From Mesostigma viride (Eukaryota; Streptophyta; Mesostigmatophyceae; Mesostigmatales; Mesostigmataceae): a DNA stretch of 64,000 nucleotides. Numbering within the stretch: the stretch's first letter is position 1; every line of letters begins with the position of its first letter. Made by a program: the position numbers and the translations under genes. The notes under the pieces were generated by a model that did no database searches, was not told the DNA's origin, and was given only the letters and a program-made list of their open reading frames with translations. The stretch spans positions 12,501 to 76,500 of the forward strand of contig RPFO01002194.1 of assembly GCA_009746045.1 (NCBI GenBank), in the 5' to 3' direction. Below are positions 1 to 9,050 of this stretch, piece by piece.

Positions 1-255
1 GGTGCTAACGGTTACTGAAAGCATGCCACAGCGTACAATTGCTGACCAGGCTCACTGATGGGTATAATTATGAGCTGATCAGTAGTAGTAAAGACTCCTG
101 GCACAGCAGTCCTTCAGGGGATATATAAATGCTGGTTCACGAGATCGTAATGTGGATGGATCTGCAAGCGTACCAGGGAAACACATACCATATAGTATCG
201 CAGGATAAGTCTTAGGCCATCTGTATGCATACCAAACCGCTGTCTATGTCAGTAA

Positions 256-590
<335 letters not shown>

Positions 591-706
591 CCTAAACACA
601 CAAGCATGCCAACGTTTATGCAAGGAAGAATTCAAGGTAGGGAAGAAGGGAGGGGAGTAAGAAAGAAGCCTGCTGCCGAGGGAGGGTGGAGGCAGGGATT
701 AAGTGT

Positions 707-1063
707 TTACCTTTTTGTCATTCCGTGCAAACAGATCTTCACATGTACGTCAGCGTTGCAAGTAGCGCAGCAGCAATTCGTTTTGGGACAAGCTTCGTCT
801 AAAAGTATAGTTTTGTTAGGATCGGAAGTCTGAACGTCCCGGCTATTACTGCTCGTTGTCTCTGGCACCACAATAACGTTGGCGCCTGGCGTCATTGGGA
901 TCGATGAGTCATTGGGATCACACGACGCACTTCCCTTACTGCCAGGAGGACCACTGGGGCGCGTTTTCTTCATAGGACCCTTTCCCTTGCTGCCGCCAGC
1001 CGAAGCGGCTCCATTATGCTTGGGCTTTCGAGCCATACCTCGCGTCTTTCCTGTTGAAAACAC
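707..1063 (-). CDS. Candidate 5' exon of an unknown protein
   Basis: An open frame of 118 codons starts at 1063 on the minus strand. It is rich in Lys, Gly, Pro and Ser near the N-terminus and ends with a Cys cluster (CPKTNCCCATC). The last codons read MTK followed by AG|GTAAAC, a good splice donor at about 707-711, so the protein may continue leftwards through an intron containing the (GGCA)n array. No family is recognised. The TTAA element at 1167 begins only about 100 bp upstream of the start. This could be a host gene fragment or a transposon exon; the call rests only on an open frame plus a donor. Confidence 0.3.
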   Translation of the reverse strand: MFSTGKTRGMARKPKHNGAASAGGSKGKGPMKKTRPSGPPGSKGSASCDPNDSSIPMTPGANVIVVPETTSSNSRDVQTSDPNKTILLDEACPKTNCCCATCNADVHVKICLHGMTKR

Positions 1064-1166
1064 CCGTGTGTCCTGCGAAATAACACAGCCGCTCAGCCGG
1101 TGATCAACGTTAAGCTGCGCCGGCAGCTTCCCCCCCTCCCTATAAAGATTTATCCAACTATATTAA

Positions 1167-3056
1167 GGGGACGTGGCGCGCCGAATATTTTCCGCGCCAA
1201 CAAATTCGCGGTACCGTCCGTACGGTGTATAATGTGTGCCCGGACCGCTCAACACTCGCGGAGGTGGCCATGGCGGCATGCCTTTATGCAATATTAATCG
1301 ATATGGCACGTAAACAGCTAGAAAAAATGCTTGAATTTCGCAGAAGATTAGTTGATGACCTCATTTCATGGCGGAAAGTTTACGGTTTGCAATATCGTTA
1401 ATTTCTCGAACGGCTACGGGCGCGGGGGTCCAGGATATAATTTCTCTTGCGGATCATGAAATTTAATGCAGGTTTACGGCAGCTATTGTGAGGCAACGTA
1501 GGCTCTAAAGACCGATTATGAAGCTAACTTAATGGCGTTGTCGAGTTTGTGCCGAAGCCTCCCGGTTTCTTTTACATTTCCGGCATTCAAGGTAAGAACC
1601 TACGCAGGCCTGCGCATGTCGCCTTCGACGTATTCACGGAAGGCGCACCTTCCTTGTTCGCCTGATCAATGGATGATGTCTTTTATTGTTCGAGCTTGCG
1701 TGCCAGTTTATGCATGAAACATTTCCACGCAGGCAGGTGCATTGACGTCGGCCTTTCGCCTTTTTTTCGGGCAGTTTCCCTGCAGGAAGCGCTCCATTTC
1801 TTTCGGTTGCATCGTCAGATTCCTAGCAATTTCGTACAATTTCGTGTAGTTTGTGGCTGGCATGCTGAATGCGCCGAGGTGAAGTTGTTGGTAATGTGTT
1901 GACATTTGTTTTCCATAATCCTTTGGACATGAGCTTGCTCAGACGCTTTGTTATGTGCCGGATCTGACACGCCTGTTTTAGTAACGACATCCGGCATGTG
2001 CCTAGAGGCTAACAAGCTGGCATCAGCTTCTTAGCAAATTGCCATATTGGAAAGGAAGGTGAGAGTGGTTCTTTTGCTGGCCATACTGCATGAGTGGCAT
2101 TGCATTAGATAGGTGTTTCCATTGCTTTCCTTGAGCTATAACCATTAAGACTTCCCTGCTATGTGTGCAGCAAGGCAAGCTGGATAGGATGTGAATGATT
2201 GGCAGACAACATGTATGATTTGCTGCCAAGTTTGCAGGCTGCAGTTGCCTCTATTGCTTGGGCAGTCTTTCTAAGGTTTTTACACGTATACTTGCTGAGT
2301 TCTTGGCATAAATTTACATGGTAACCTTGGGCTGAGCATAGTGTATGCTCTCTTGGTGCGTGTATGCCTAGCGATGGTGTTGCTATGCGCACGCTGGCAA
2401 GGCTGGCCATGCTGAGGGCAGGGGAGGGCAGATGAGGTGCCCAGCCTTTTCTTATGTTGTGTGATCGAGTTGGGCATGTTTTTTGGCTTCTTGGATGGAA
2501 AACATGATGTCTAGGTGGCCTTATACACAGAAAAACCTCATTTAGCGTATGTTCAGGTTTTAGCACGCAAAAACTTATAACTTGAGCTAGACTTGTCGGA
2601 ATGACCTGGGACTTAATTGGACCACTGCTGTCCCCCTGTTAGCCGGATTTTCGCTTGATTTTGTGGCCTTATCTGAAGTGTTTATGATATGTTTATTCCC
2701 AATGTCCGGTAAAAAAAGACCTGTTTTGCGGGAAAATTAATAACTGTTCAAGGTTTTGCCATTTCCATGATGTAAATAGCTCAGCAAGCTACACACTCAG
2801 GGAACTACAAATGGTTGATTTTTGGTTGCCAACAAATGTGTGCATTGGCTGGGGCATACCCAGCCCTAATTAGCGTCTTTTTCTATTTATAGCGCAATAT
2901 TGGCGTATACTTGGGGGTAGTATCCCCAACAAGTGCATGGACAACTCACAAGAGATGTTATTTAGTGCCCGCAATCATATTTCAGCATTGTGCAAATGAA
3001 TTTCAAGTGTTATTACCATAGTTCAATTTTTAAGGGTTTTGGGGTGCCACCTCCCC
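1167..3056. mobile_element. TTAA-target DNA transposon, copy 1 (non-autonomous)
   Basis: The segment is bounded by TTAA on both sides (1163-1166 and 3057-3060). Its ends are inverted: GGGGACGTGGC on the left, and GGGGAGGTGGC reading inward from the right. A second 1.89-kb copy at 27195-29087 lies in the opposite orientation. The two share the terminal region (GCGCGAATATTTT-like block, CGCGGTAC, GTCCGTACGG, GGCCATGGCG) and a subterminal block (GGGGGTAGTA.CCCCAACAAGTG). TTAA duplications are known for the piggyBac and Kolobok superfamilies; the ends do not decide between them. No convincing transposase frame is seen, so it is probably mobilised in trans. Confidence 0.8.
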
Positions 3057-3093
3057 TTAAAAACCAACAGAGAATACCTGCTTGCATTGGAGG

Positions 3094-3519
3094 CACTATG
3101 TACTCCACACTATGTACTCTTGGAGTACATAGTGTGGATTACATAGTCACTCCTTCCTATGTAATACGGGCGTGTCTCACCGCGCCGGCAGTCCCCTATT
3201 CGGAAATCCCGGATCATATGTACTCCACACTATGTACTCTTGGAGTACATAGTGTGCCACCCTATGTACTCTTGGAGTACATAGTGTGGAGTACATAGTC
3301 ACTCCTTCCTATGTAACACGGGCGTGTCTCACCGCGTCGGCAGTCCCCTATTCGGAAATCCCGGATCATATGTACTCCGGACTATGTACTCTTGGAGTAC
3401 ATAGTGTGCCACCCTATGTACTCTTGGAGTACATAGGGTGGAGTACATAGTCACTCCTTCCTATGTAACACGGGCGTGTCTCACCGCGTCGGCAGTCCCC
3501 TATTCGGAAATCCCGGATC
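3094..3519. repeat. Left palindromic subterminal array (CACTATGTACTC units)
   Basis: Units of roughly 170 bp contain hairpins such as CACTATGTACTC-TTGGAGTACATAGTG. They are followed by a spacer with CACTCCTTCCTATGTAA, GGGCGTGTCTCACCGCG and CCCTATTCGGAAATCCCG. The array continues at 12063-12309 after the A retrotransposon, which duplicated ATATG of the motif GATCATATGTACTCC on insertion. The inverted counterpart lies at 34190-34771. Confidence 0.9.
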
Positions 3520-3524
3520 ATATG

Positions 3525-3869
3525 AGTTGAGTAACTCTAGAGCCCTAGGATTTGGCTCTAAGTTCCCCATGTCCGTCCGCACGCCTTCCGCTAGCGTCCG
3601 CTAAGCCGCCGGCTATAATCCGGCGGTCCGATGCGGTCGACCGGTCTAAGGGCGGCGCCTAGGGCCGGCGTCACCTAGGCCCCAGTCCGGGGCCTTATCC
3701 GGGTCGGTACGGACAGCTAGCTTGTCCCACGGTTACGGCTAACCGGATAGGGTTTGCTGGCTAAGACATAAATCAGTGGTGGGCCAGCTCCGACGGCAGT
3801 TCTCTGTGTTCACCTTATCCCAAGCTCAACGTGACCGACCGCCATAGCTGAGCCGGTCGGGCTTTAACT
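3525..3869 (+). repeat. Element A 5' LTR (345 bp)
   Basis: Starts AGTTGAGTAACTC and ends GGGCTTTAACT. The ends form a short inverted repeat AGTT/AACT and are proved by the ATATG duplication. It is GC-rich, with TATAAT enclosed by the inverted repeat CCGCCGG/CCGGCGG (3606-3626). It differs from the 3' LTR at 11713 by about two bases, so the insertion is young. No TGG-type primer binding site follows; the next bases are TGTATTC. Confidence 0.92.
3606..3626 (+). promoter_or_regulatory. Putative LTR core promoter, TATA in a hairpin loop
   Basis: CCGCCGG-CTATAAT-CCGGCGG: a perfect 7-bp inverted repeat encloses the only TATA-like box of the LTR. It is conserved in all five A LTRs of the window. 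Promoter function is inferred from position and sequence only. Confidence 0.4.
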
Positions 3870-3886
3870 TGTATTCAAAAATCCCG

Positions 3887-4276
3887 ATGGCTTCCGGTAC
3901 ACGGAGCCGCACGGGCGAACACACAGATACGCCAAGTGGCGAGGCCGCAGGGTCCGTCCTGCCACGCTTTAGTGCGGACGAGGCCACGAGGTTGATGCAA
4001 ACCCTCGTGGCGCAACCTGAACTGGCCAAGCAGTTCAAGCATCTGATGCTTGCTGCTGACGATGCACTAAATCGCGGCCCTCTCAAACAAACGGAGGTGC
4101 CCGCTGATCTACCGGCCGACTATACGGCGGACGACGCAGCAGATTTTCTAGCTGCTCTCAAGCGTCTGCGCGATGGACGCGCAGACAAAGATTCGGAGCT
4201 GATTGGCAAGTTCCGTGCAGTATTCTGCAGTACAACAAAGCACCCAAACATTGCCAATCTAGTTCGCATTGCGGAC
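3887..4276 (+). pseudogene. Element A gag 5' fragment
   Basis: Begins with the same ATGGCTTCCGG start as the complete gag at 6268 and runs in frame to GCGGAC, where it is replaced by element B sequence on the opposite strand. It differs from the downstream copy at several bases (ACTAAAT, CAAACAAAC, GCTGAT, CCGGCC). It is therefore the original 5' end of this insertion, cut off from the rest of gag. Confidence 0.9.
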
Positions 4277-5903
4277 TTCCAACCCCGGTCCTTCTCCCTC
4301 AGCTTGGCAAAGGTGACATGTGCAGCATGTTTCCAGCCCTCCAGCACATGTGGGGGGCACAGGCCATGATATAGACCCATAGGGCTGACAGCAACTCCAT
4401 CATAGTAGAAATTGACCCTGCTGTTCAGCTGCTGCTCCACGTTCCTCAACCATGCACTCCTGACAAGTGCAGGTGCAGACAAGGGGACCCAGTCTTCAGA
4501 GATGATCAATTTCTTGACCTCCTGGATTGCCCTCTCTATAGCACCCTGCTGCCCATGAGCCTCCCTAGGTGTAACCAGCAACTCAGGAAGGGTGGGGTCA
4601 CCCTTGAGATGCTGAAACTGCATGTCCACCTGGATCCTTGTGGTAGGAAACTTGGCTCTCACATTCTGCAGGGCAGCCAGCAAGTACCTGTTCTTCATAG
4701 AAGGTAAATGCTCTAGCACCTTGTACTTTGTGTACCTGTCCACGCACACCAACAGTTGCATGCCCCTGATGTGTTGGATATCACATTGCAGATCACCAAT
4801 GCTCTGAGGTAGAGCTTTGGCGTGTGATTTCCTGGGCTTGTTGGAGGACAACTGGCACTTACACCGTGAGGCAGCTTGCTGGCACGCCTTGAGAAGGGGT
4901 GCCCTGCCCATACGGAAGGCAAAGTTGTTTGACAGAGAAGTGGCATGCCCAAACATGTTGTGGATTCGGGCACCCAGCTCCTGGTACACGGAGGCAGCAG
5001 TCCCTGGCACAGTCAGGACTGTGCTGTCAGGTTGTCCAGCATCACCATGCTGACTTCCATCCTGTTCTGACTCAGAGCCTGAGTCACCCTGCTCATGCCC
5101 AACACCTGGACCGCCAGCAGGGACCACATGCATACCACCAGAGGCCTTCACACCCCTCTGTGGTTGTACATTGGTTTCTCTCAAAATGAGAGGCCCACCC
5201 TCGTGCCCAGCACGAGGATGCATGGGGTCAGACATTCTTACAGCTGCACCAGCTGTCAAGGACGTCTTCATAGGAACCTGTACCTCTCCAGGTGACCTGG
5301 GGCCATCCTGAACCTGGAGATCACCCTCTTGTTGCTCAGATATAAAATCTGCATTGGAGCACCTGGCCTCCCCTTTGGGTGAATTAAGGTGTGTAGGGGT
5401 AATTGCCTCAGACAGTCACTGCTCCTTGCTTTCTTCTTGTTGACTGCCCTTTGAAGGCTGGCCTGCCTGGGACTTGTTCTTGTTGTTGTTTTTGTTGTTG
5501 TTGTTCTTGTTGCTGCCCTGGCCCTGGGTCTTCTTGAAGCTGGGACACTCCTTCTTGATGTGCCCCCACCCCTTGCACAGGTAGCACTGGATCTTTGACT
5601 TGCCCTGGCCTCCTCCCCCGTTGTCAGGCGCGTTACCCGGCTTGGGCTTGCCACCCACCCTCCTGAACACCGACTTGGCATGTGATTGCCCGTCAGGGTC
5701 GGGTGAATGGTTGGCCTTCCGCTTGTTATGGTCGCCCCCACGTCCTCCTTGGCTTCTTTCAGCCTCAGACGCCCTGGAGCCCCCCTGGGCACGCCCACCT
5801 GCGTGGGTAGCCTTCACAGCTGGCACTCCCCCCTCAAACAGCTCCTCTGCCTCGAGTGCCTGTTTAATTATGACCTTGTAGGCCTTCAGGGTAGAGTGTG
5901 GGG
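4277..5903 (-). pseudogene. Element B fragment: gag zinc knuckle and integrase
   Basis: Collinear with 39889-41498 of the B element and on the same (minus) strand. In translation order it holds the end of gag (about 5903-5416), with a CX2CX4HX4C knuckle (CYLCKGWGHIKKEC) and an Asn/Lys-rich tail. The integrase region follows (5271-4277), with the HHCC-like region, D in LQCDIQH, D in IQVDMQF and E in QQGAIERAIQ. The frame here is more intact than at 40.3 kb, where one base is lost. The right end is exactly the GTGTGGGG|AGTTGAG junction seen at 41498. It is truncated at both ends and passively carried inside A. Confidence 0.9.
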
Positions 5904-6248
5904 AGTTGAGTAACTCTAGAGCCCTAGGATCTGGCTCTAAGTTCCCCATGTCCGTCCGCACGCCTTCCGCTAGCGTCCGCTAAGCCGCCGGCTATAATCC
6001 GGCGGTCCGATGCGGTCGACCGGTCTAAGGGCGGCGCCTAGGGCCGGCGCCACCTAGGCCCCAGTCCGGGGCCTTATCCGGGTCGGTACGGACAGCTAGC
6101 TTGTCCCACGGTTACGGCTAACCGGATAGGGTTTGCTGGCTAAGACATAAACCAGTGGTGGGCCAGCTCCGACAGCAGTTCTCTGTGTTCACCTTATCCC
6201 AAGCTCAACGTGACCGACCGCCATAGCTGAGCCGGTCGGGCTTTAACT
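5904..6248 (+). repeat. Element A internal LTR (345 bp), captured
   Basis: Same limits as the other A LTRs. It is preceded by TGGGG, which is the target duplication of the A insertion at 41.5 kb and not that of locus 1 (ATATG). Its diagnostic bases match the 41.5-kb LTR. It was therefore brought in together with the B fragment to its left, and it now stands as the functional-looking 5' LTR of the gag-pol that follows. Confidence 0.92.
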
Positions 6249-6267
6249 TGTATTCATAAAAATCCCG

Positions 6268-8298
6268 ATGGCTTCCGGTACACGGAGCCGCACGGGCGAA
6301 CACACAGATACGCCAAGTGGCGAGGCCGCAGGGTCCGTCCTGCCACGCTTTAGTGCGGACGAGGCCACGAGGTTGATGCAAACCCTCGTGGCGCAACCTG
6401 AACTGGCCAAGCAGTTCAAGCATCTGATGCTTGCTGCTGACGATGCACTGAATCGCGGCCCTCTCAAGCAAACGGAGGTGCCCGCGGATCTACCTGCCGA
6501 CTATACGGCGGACGACGCAGCAGATTTTCTAGCTGCTCTCAAGCGTCTGCGCGATGGACGCGCAGACAAAGATTCGGAGCTGATTGGCAAGTTCCGTGCA
6601 GTATTCTGCAGTACAACAAAGCACCCAAACATTGCCAATCTAGTTCGCATTGCGGACGACAACAAACAAACCTGGGAAGTTTTTTACAACGGTCTAGATG
6701 CCCACTTGTCGCGGTCTAAGGAAGAGGCCGACGAGCAAGCCTTCAATGACTTCGAGGGCTATGCAGTTAATAAGGCAAATTTGCCCGGGGCTGCACGTGA
6801 TTTCCAGGTCTTCGTGCACAAGCACAAGCTGCTAGATACTCTCAAGCCCATTTTCCTGTGCAATCGATTTCTCAAGAAATGCGACCTGTCGTCGGATGTG
6901 CATCTGACCATAGCGACGGAACTCAAAAAGAAGAGTGCCGTCAGTTTCGACGAGGGCATGCTGTATTTGATCTCATGCTTCAAGAGTGCGCAGTCCAAGC
7001 CGGCTGCCTCGGCTGCTCTGCCATCCCTGCGCAAGGTGGATGCCGGCGCGTCTTCTTCTTCAGGCGCAGAGGCTCCAATTACGCGGTCGGAGCTTACGGC
7101 CATCCTGAAAAAGGTCGTCGGCCACGGCAACAACGGGGGCCAGCGAGGGCGCAAGCGCGGGCATGGTGGCGACGCCAAGCAGGGTGATCATCCCCCGGCC
7201 AAGCGGCAGCAGGGGGCGTCTACTGACCGCAAGCAACGCTGTGAGCGCTGCTTCGGACGTCGCCATGTCCGGGATGACTGCCGAGTTCGCCCGGACCTGG
7301 AGCTCGAGGACAACCTTTGCCGCAAGTGCCACGACGTTCTGCGTGGTCACAGCGTGGAGGCGTGCAAGGCCAAGCGCATCGTCGTCCACGGCACACGCGA
7401 GGAGTGGGCAGAGCGACGGGCAGCACGAAAGTCAGGTGAGAGCACGCTCGATACCCCTTCTTTTGCTCAATGCGTCACGCTGAACCGGGCCGTCGTAGAG
7501 CCTGACGTCGTTCCTAAAAGCAACGTGACTGCATCCTCTGTCTCATTCCGTGATGTGCTCACGCAATCCGTTGATGCTGCTCTGGCTCTGTCGCGCCAGG
7601 ATCACGTGCTTCCTGAGCACGGGTCTACAATGCGTGACCTAAGCAATGTGGTGTCTTCTAGGTCGGGTGTGTACAACGCCGAGCGACCAAGCACTACTGC
7701 AGCACCCCAGCTAGATACTGGGGCGGTTGGGCCTATGAGGAATGTTGTGACAGTGCAAGAGAATGCTGGGCGGGCAGATGTTCTCGGTACACACCACCCT
7801 AGTGTGGATCTTCACATTGGCAAGGTGCTCACACGGGCGGCCTTTCGTGCAGCCTCTGAAGCTGCCCAGTTAGCCAATGTCACTACCCCAGTAGTCACCC
7901 CACCTGTTGAGAATCCTGACAATGCCACTGCACCTCAGGCTGTCACCCTGAAACTGTTAGCATACCAGATGCACCGTGCATACGGGCATGAGGCCCAAGC
8001 CGAGGTAGAGGGGGCACACATGTTGGGGGCACCTTTATACAACGAGCTGAAGAATGTGCGTGCTCAGTGTCCTGCCTGCATCAAGATCAGGAAGAAGTCG
8101 CGTAGGCGGCATGCCAAGACTCCACCCTTGGAGCGAGGGTACCTTGTGGGGGATGTCATGCACATGGAAGGGGGGGACACCTATTTCATAGTCAAGGATA
8201 GGTTCAGCAAGGCCACCTACATTGAGCCGCTGCCCACATGTTTGAGGCTGACCTGCACAGGGCTATCAAGATCAGCCTGGCTTTCTTTCATCCCGTAG
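6268..8298 (+). CDS. Element A gag and integrase N-terminal part
   Basis: A 676-codon frame whose ATG lies 19 bp after the LTR. Residues 1-300 are a gag-like helical region. Two zinc knuckles follow: CERCFGRRHVRDDC (about 321-334, CX2CX4HX4C) and CRKC...H...C (about 351-365). The integrase HHCC region (HRAYGH ... CPACIKI, about 569-606) comes next, then the start of the catalytic core (GDVMHMEGG, KDRFSKATYIEPLP). The first core acidic residue, usually HMD in copia integrases, is HME here. The frame runs off the integrase after IEPLP; a -1 shift near 8235 leads into the next frame. No protease sits in the usual place between gag and integrase apart from one isolated LDTGA. Confidence 0.88.
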   Translation: MASGTRSRTGEHTDTPSGEAAGSVLPRFSADEATRLMQTLVAQPELAKQFKHLMLAADDALNRGPLKQTEVPADLPADYTADDAADFLAALKRLRDGRADKDSELIGKFRAVFCSTTKHPNIANLVRIADDNKQTWEVFYNGLDAHLSRSKEEADEQAFNDFEGYAVNKANLPGAARDFQVFVHKHKLLDTLKPIFLCNRFLKKCDLSSDVHLTIATELKKKSAVSFDEGMLYLISCFKSAQSKPAASAALPSLRKVDAGASSSSGAEAPITRSELTAILKKVVGHGNNGGQRGRKRGHGGDAKQGDHPPAKRQQGASTDRKQRCERCFGRRHVRDDCRVRPDLELEDNLCRKCHDVLRGHSVEACKAKRIVVHGTREEWAERRAARKSGESTLDTPSFAQCVTLNRAVVEPDVVPKSNVTASSVSFRDVLTQSVDAALALSRQDHVLPEHGSTMRDLSNVVSSRSGVYNAERPSTTAAPQLDTGAVGPMRNVVTVQENAGRADVLGTHHPSVDLHIGKVLTRAAFRAASEAAQLANVTTPVVTPPVENPDNATAPQAVTLKLLAYQMHRAYGHEAQAEVEGAHMLGAPLYNELKNVRAQCPACIKIRKKSRRRHAKTPPLERGYLVGDVMHMEGGDTYFIVKDRFSKATYIEPLPTCLRLTCTGLSRSAWLSFIP

Positions 8299-9050
8299 TG
8301 GAGCTCATGCTAGACCAGCAGTTCCGCTGTGTGCAAGGTTTGCCGGGGATGGAGGCCGTGGTCATCGTGGGGCGTGAGGATCACGGCAATATGGGCATGA
8401 TAGATCGCACTGTAAGCTATGTCAAGACTGTGGCAGCCAAGCGACAGGATAACCCACATGGCAAATCCTACGCGGTCAAGACGGCGTGGTGCAAGGAGCT
8501 CATGCATGTGTGCAACCATAGGCACGTGCTTGATGTCAAGGGCTTTGGGCTAGTCACGCCTCGGGGGCTGTCAGCGGGCACCTACTCACCCGAGGTAGTA
8601 GAGGCATACCAACAGCATCTACAGGATACCGCCGCCAAGCTGCGGCTCAAGGATGCCACGCTGCCTGATTTGTCTAGCGCTTTTGAGGTCGGGCAGTTGG
8701 TCATGTTCCACAAGGAGAGCTCGCCCAGCGGCAAACGGGGCACCATGCAGGGGCCTGGGGCCATCACAAAGTTAGACTGGCCGCTGCGGGTCATAGACAT
8801 AGAGTGGAATGATCGGGTGTATAGGGTACCATGGGCATCGGTGGCAGGCTATAAGCAAGGGGATAGCATGGAGAGTGAGCTGGCAGCCAACAGGGCACTG
8901 GGGTGGGTAGTGAAGGATAATGCGCCTGTCGTAGCATCTGAGGTGGTACCCCACGGGTCGCTCCCAGGGGCAGACACAGCTACACCCCCCCCTCCCCTGG
9001 GCCCCAATATGACCCCGTGGATGGGTGGGATGAGGATGGGGTGGGTTTGA
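8238..9050 (+). CDS. Element A integrase C-terminal part
   Basis: Continues the integrase core from the previous frame: HMFEADLHRAIKISLAFF, then LMLDQQF (second acidic residue) and HGNMGMIDRTV, where copia integrases normally have an E in the GVxER box and this copy has D. A C-terminal domain (FEVGQLVMF ... RVYRVPWASVAGY) resembles the integrase C-terminal or chromodomain-like barrel. It ends at 9050 and overlaps the next frame. A run of eight C (about 8985-8992) offers a slip site for a -1 shift into the protease-RT frame. It needs a frameshift on both sides to be expressed as one polyprotein. Confidence 0.82.
   Translation: MFEADLHRAIKISLAFFHPVVELMLDQQFRCVQGLPGMEAVVIVGREDHGNMGMIDRTVSYVKTVAAKRQDNPHGKSYAVKTAWCKELMHVCNHRHVLDVKGFGLVTPRGLSAGTYSPEVVEAYQQHLQDTAAKLRLKDATLPDLSSAFEVGQLVMFHKESSPSGKRGTMQGPGAITKLDWPLRVIDIEWNDRVYRVPWASVAGYKQGDSMESELAANRALGWVVKDNAPVVASEVVPHGSLPGADTATPPPPLGPNMTPWMGGMRMGWV

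Noticed and set aside
3525-3869. TG...CA limits for the A LTR (starting at TGAGTAAC)
   Set aside because: No CA end exists at the other side and the ATATG and TGGGG duplications fit only AGTT...AACT.
5416-5961. Apparent start of the B gag fragment in the LTR (MRTDMGNLEPD)
   Set aside because: That N-terminus is antisense A LTR sequence; the real gag starts at 49788 in the complete copy.
7700-7730. LDTGA in the gag-INT frame as the missing protease
   Set aside because: No flanking retropepsin pattern (no hydrophobic-hydrophobic-Gly partner strand); the later DTQAS...LLGEPF region fits far better. Kept as a caveat in the protease finding.
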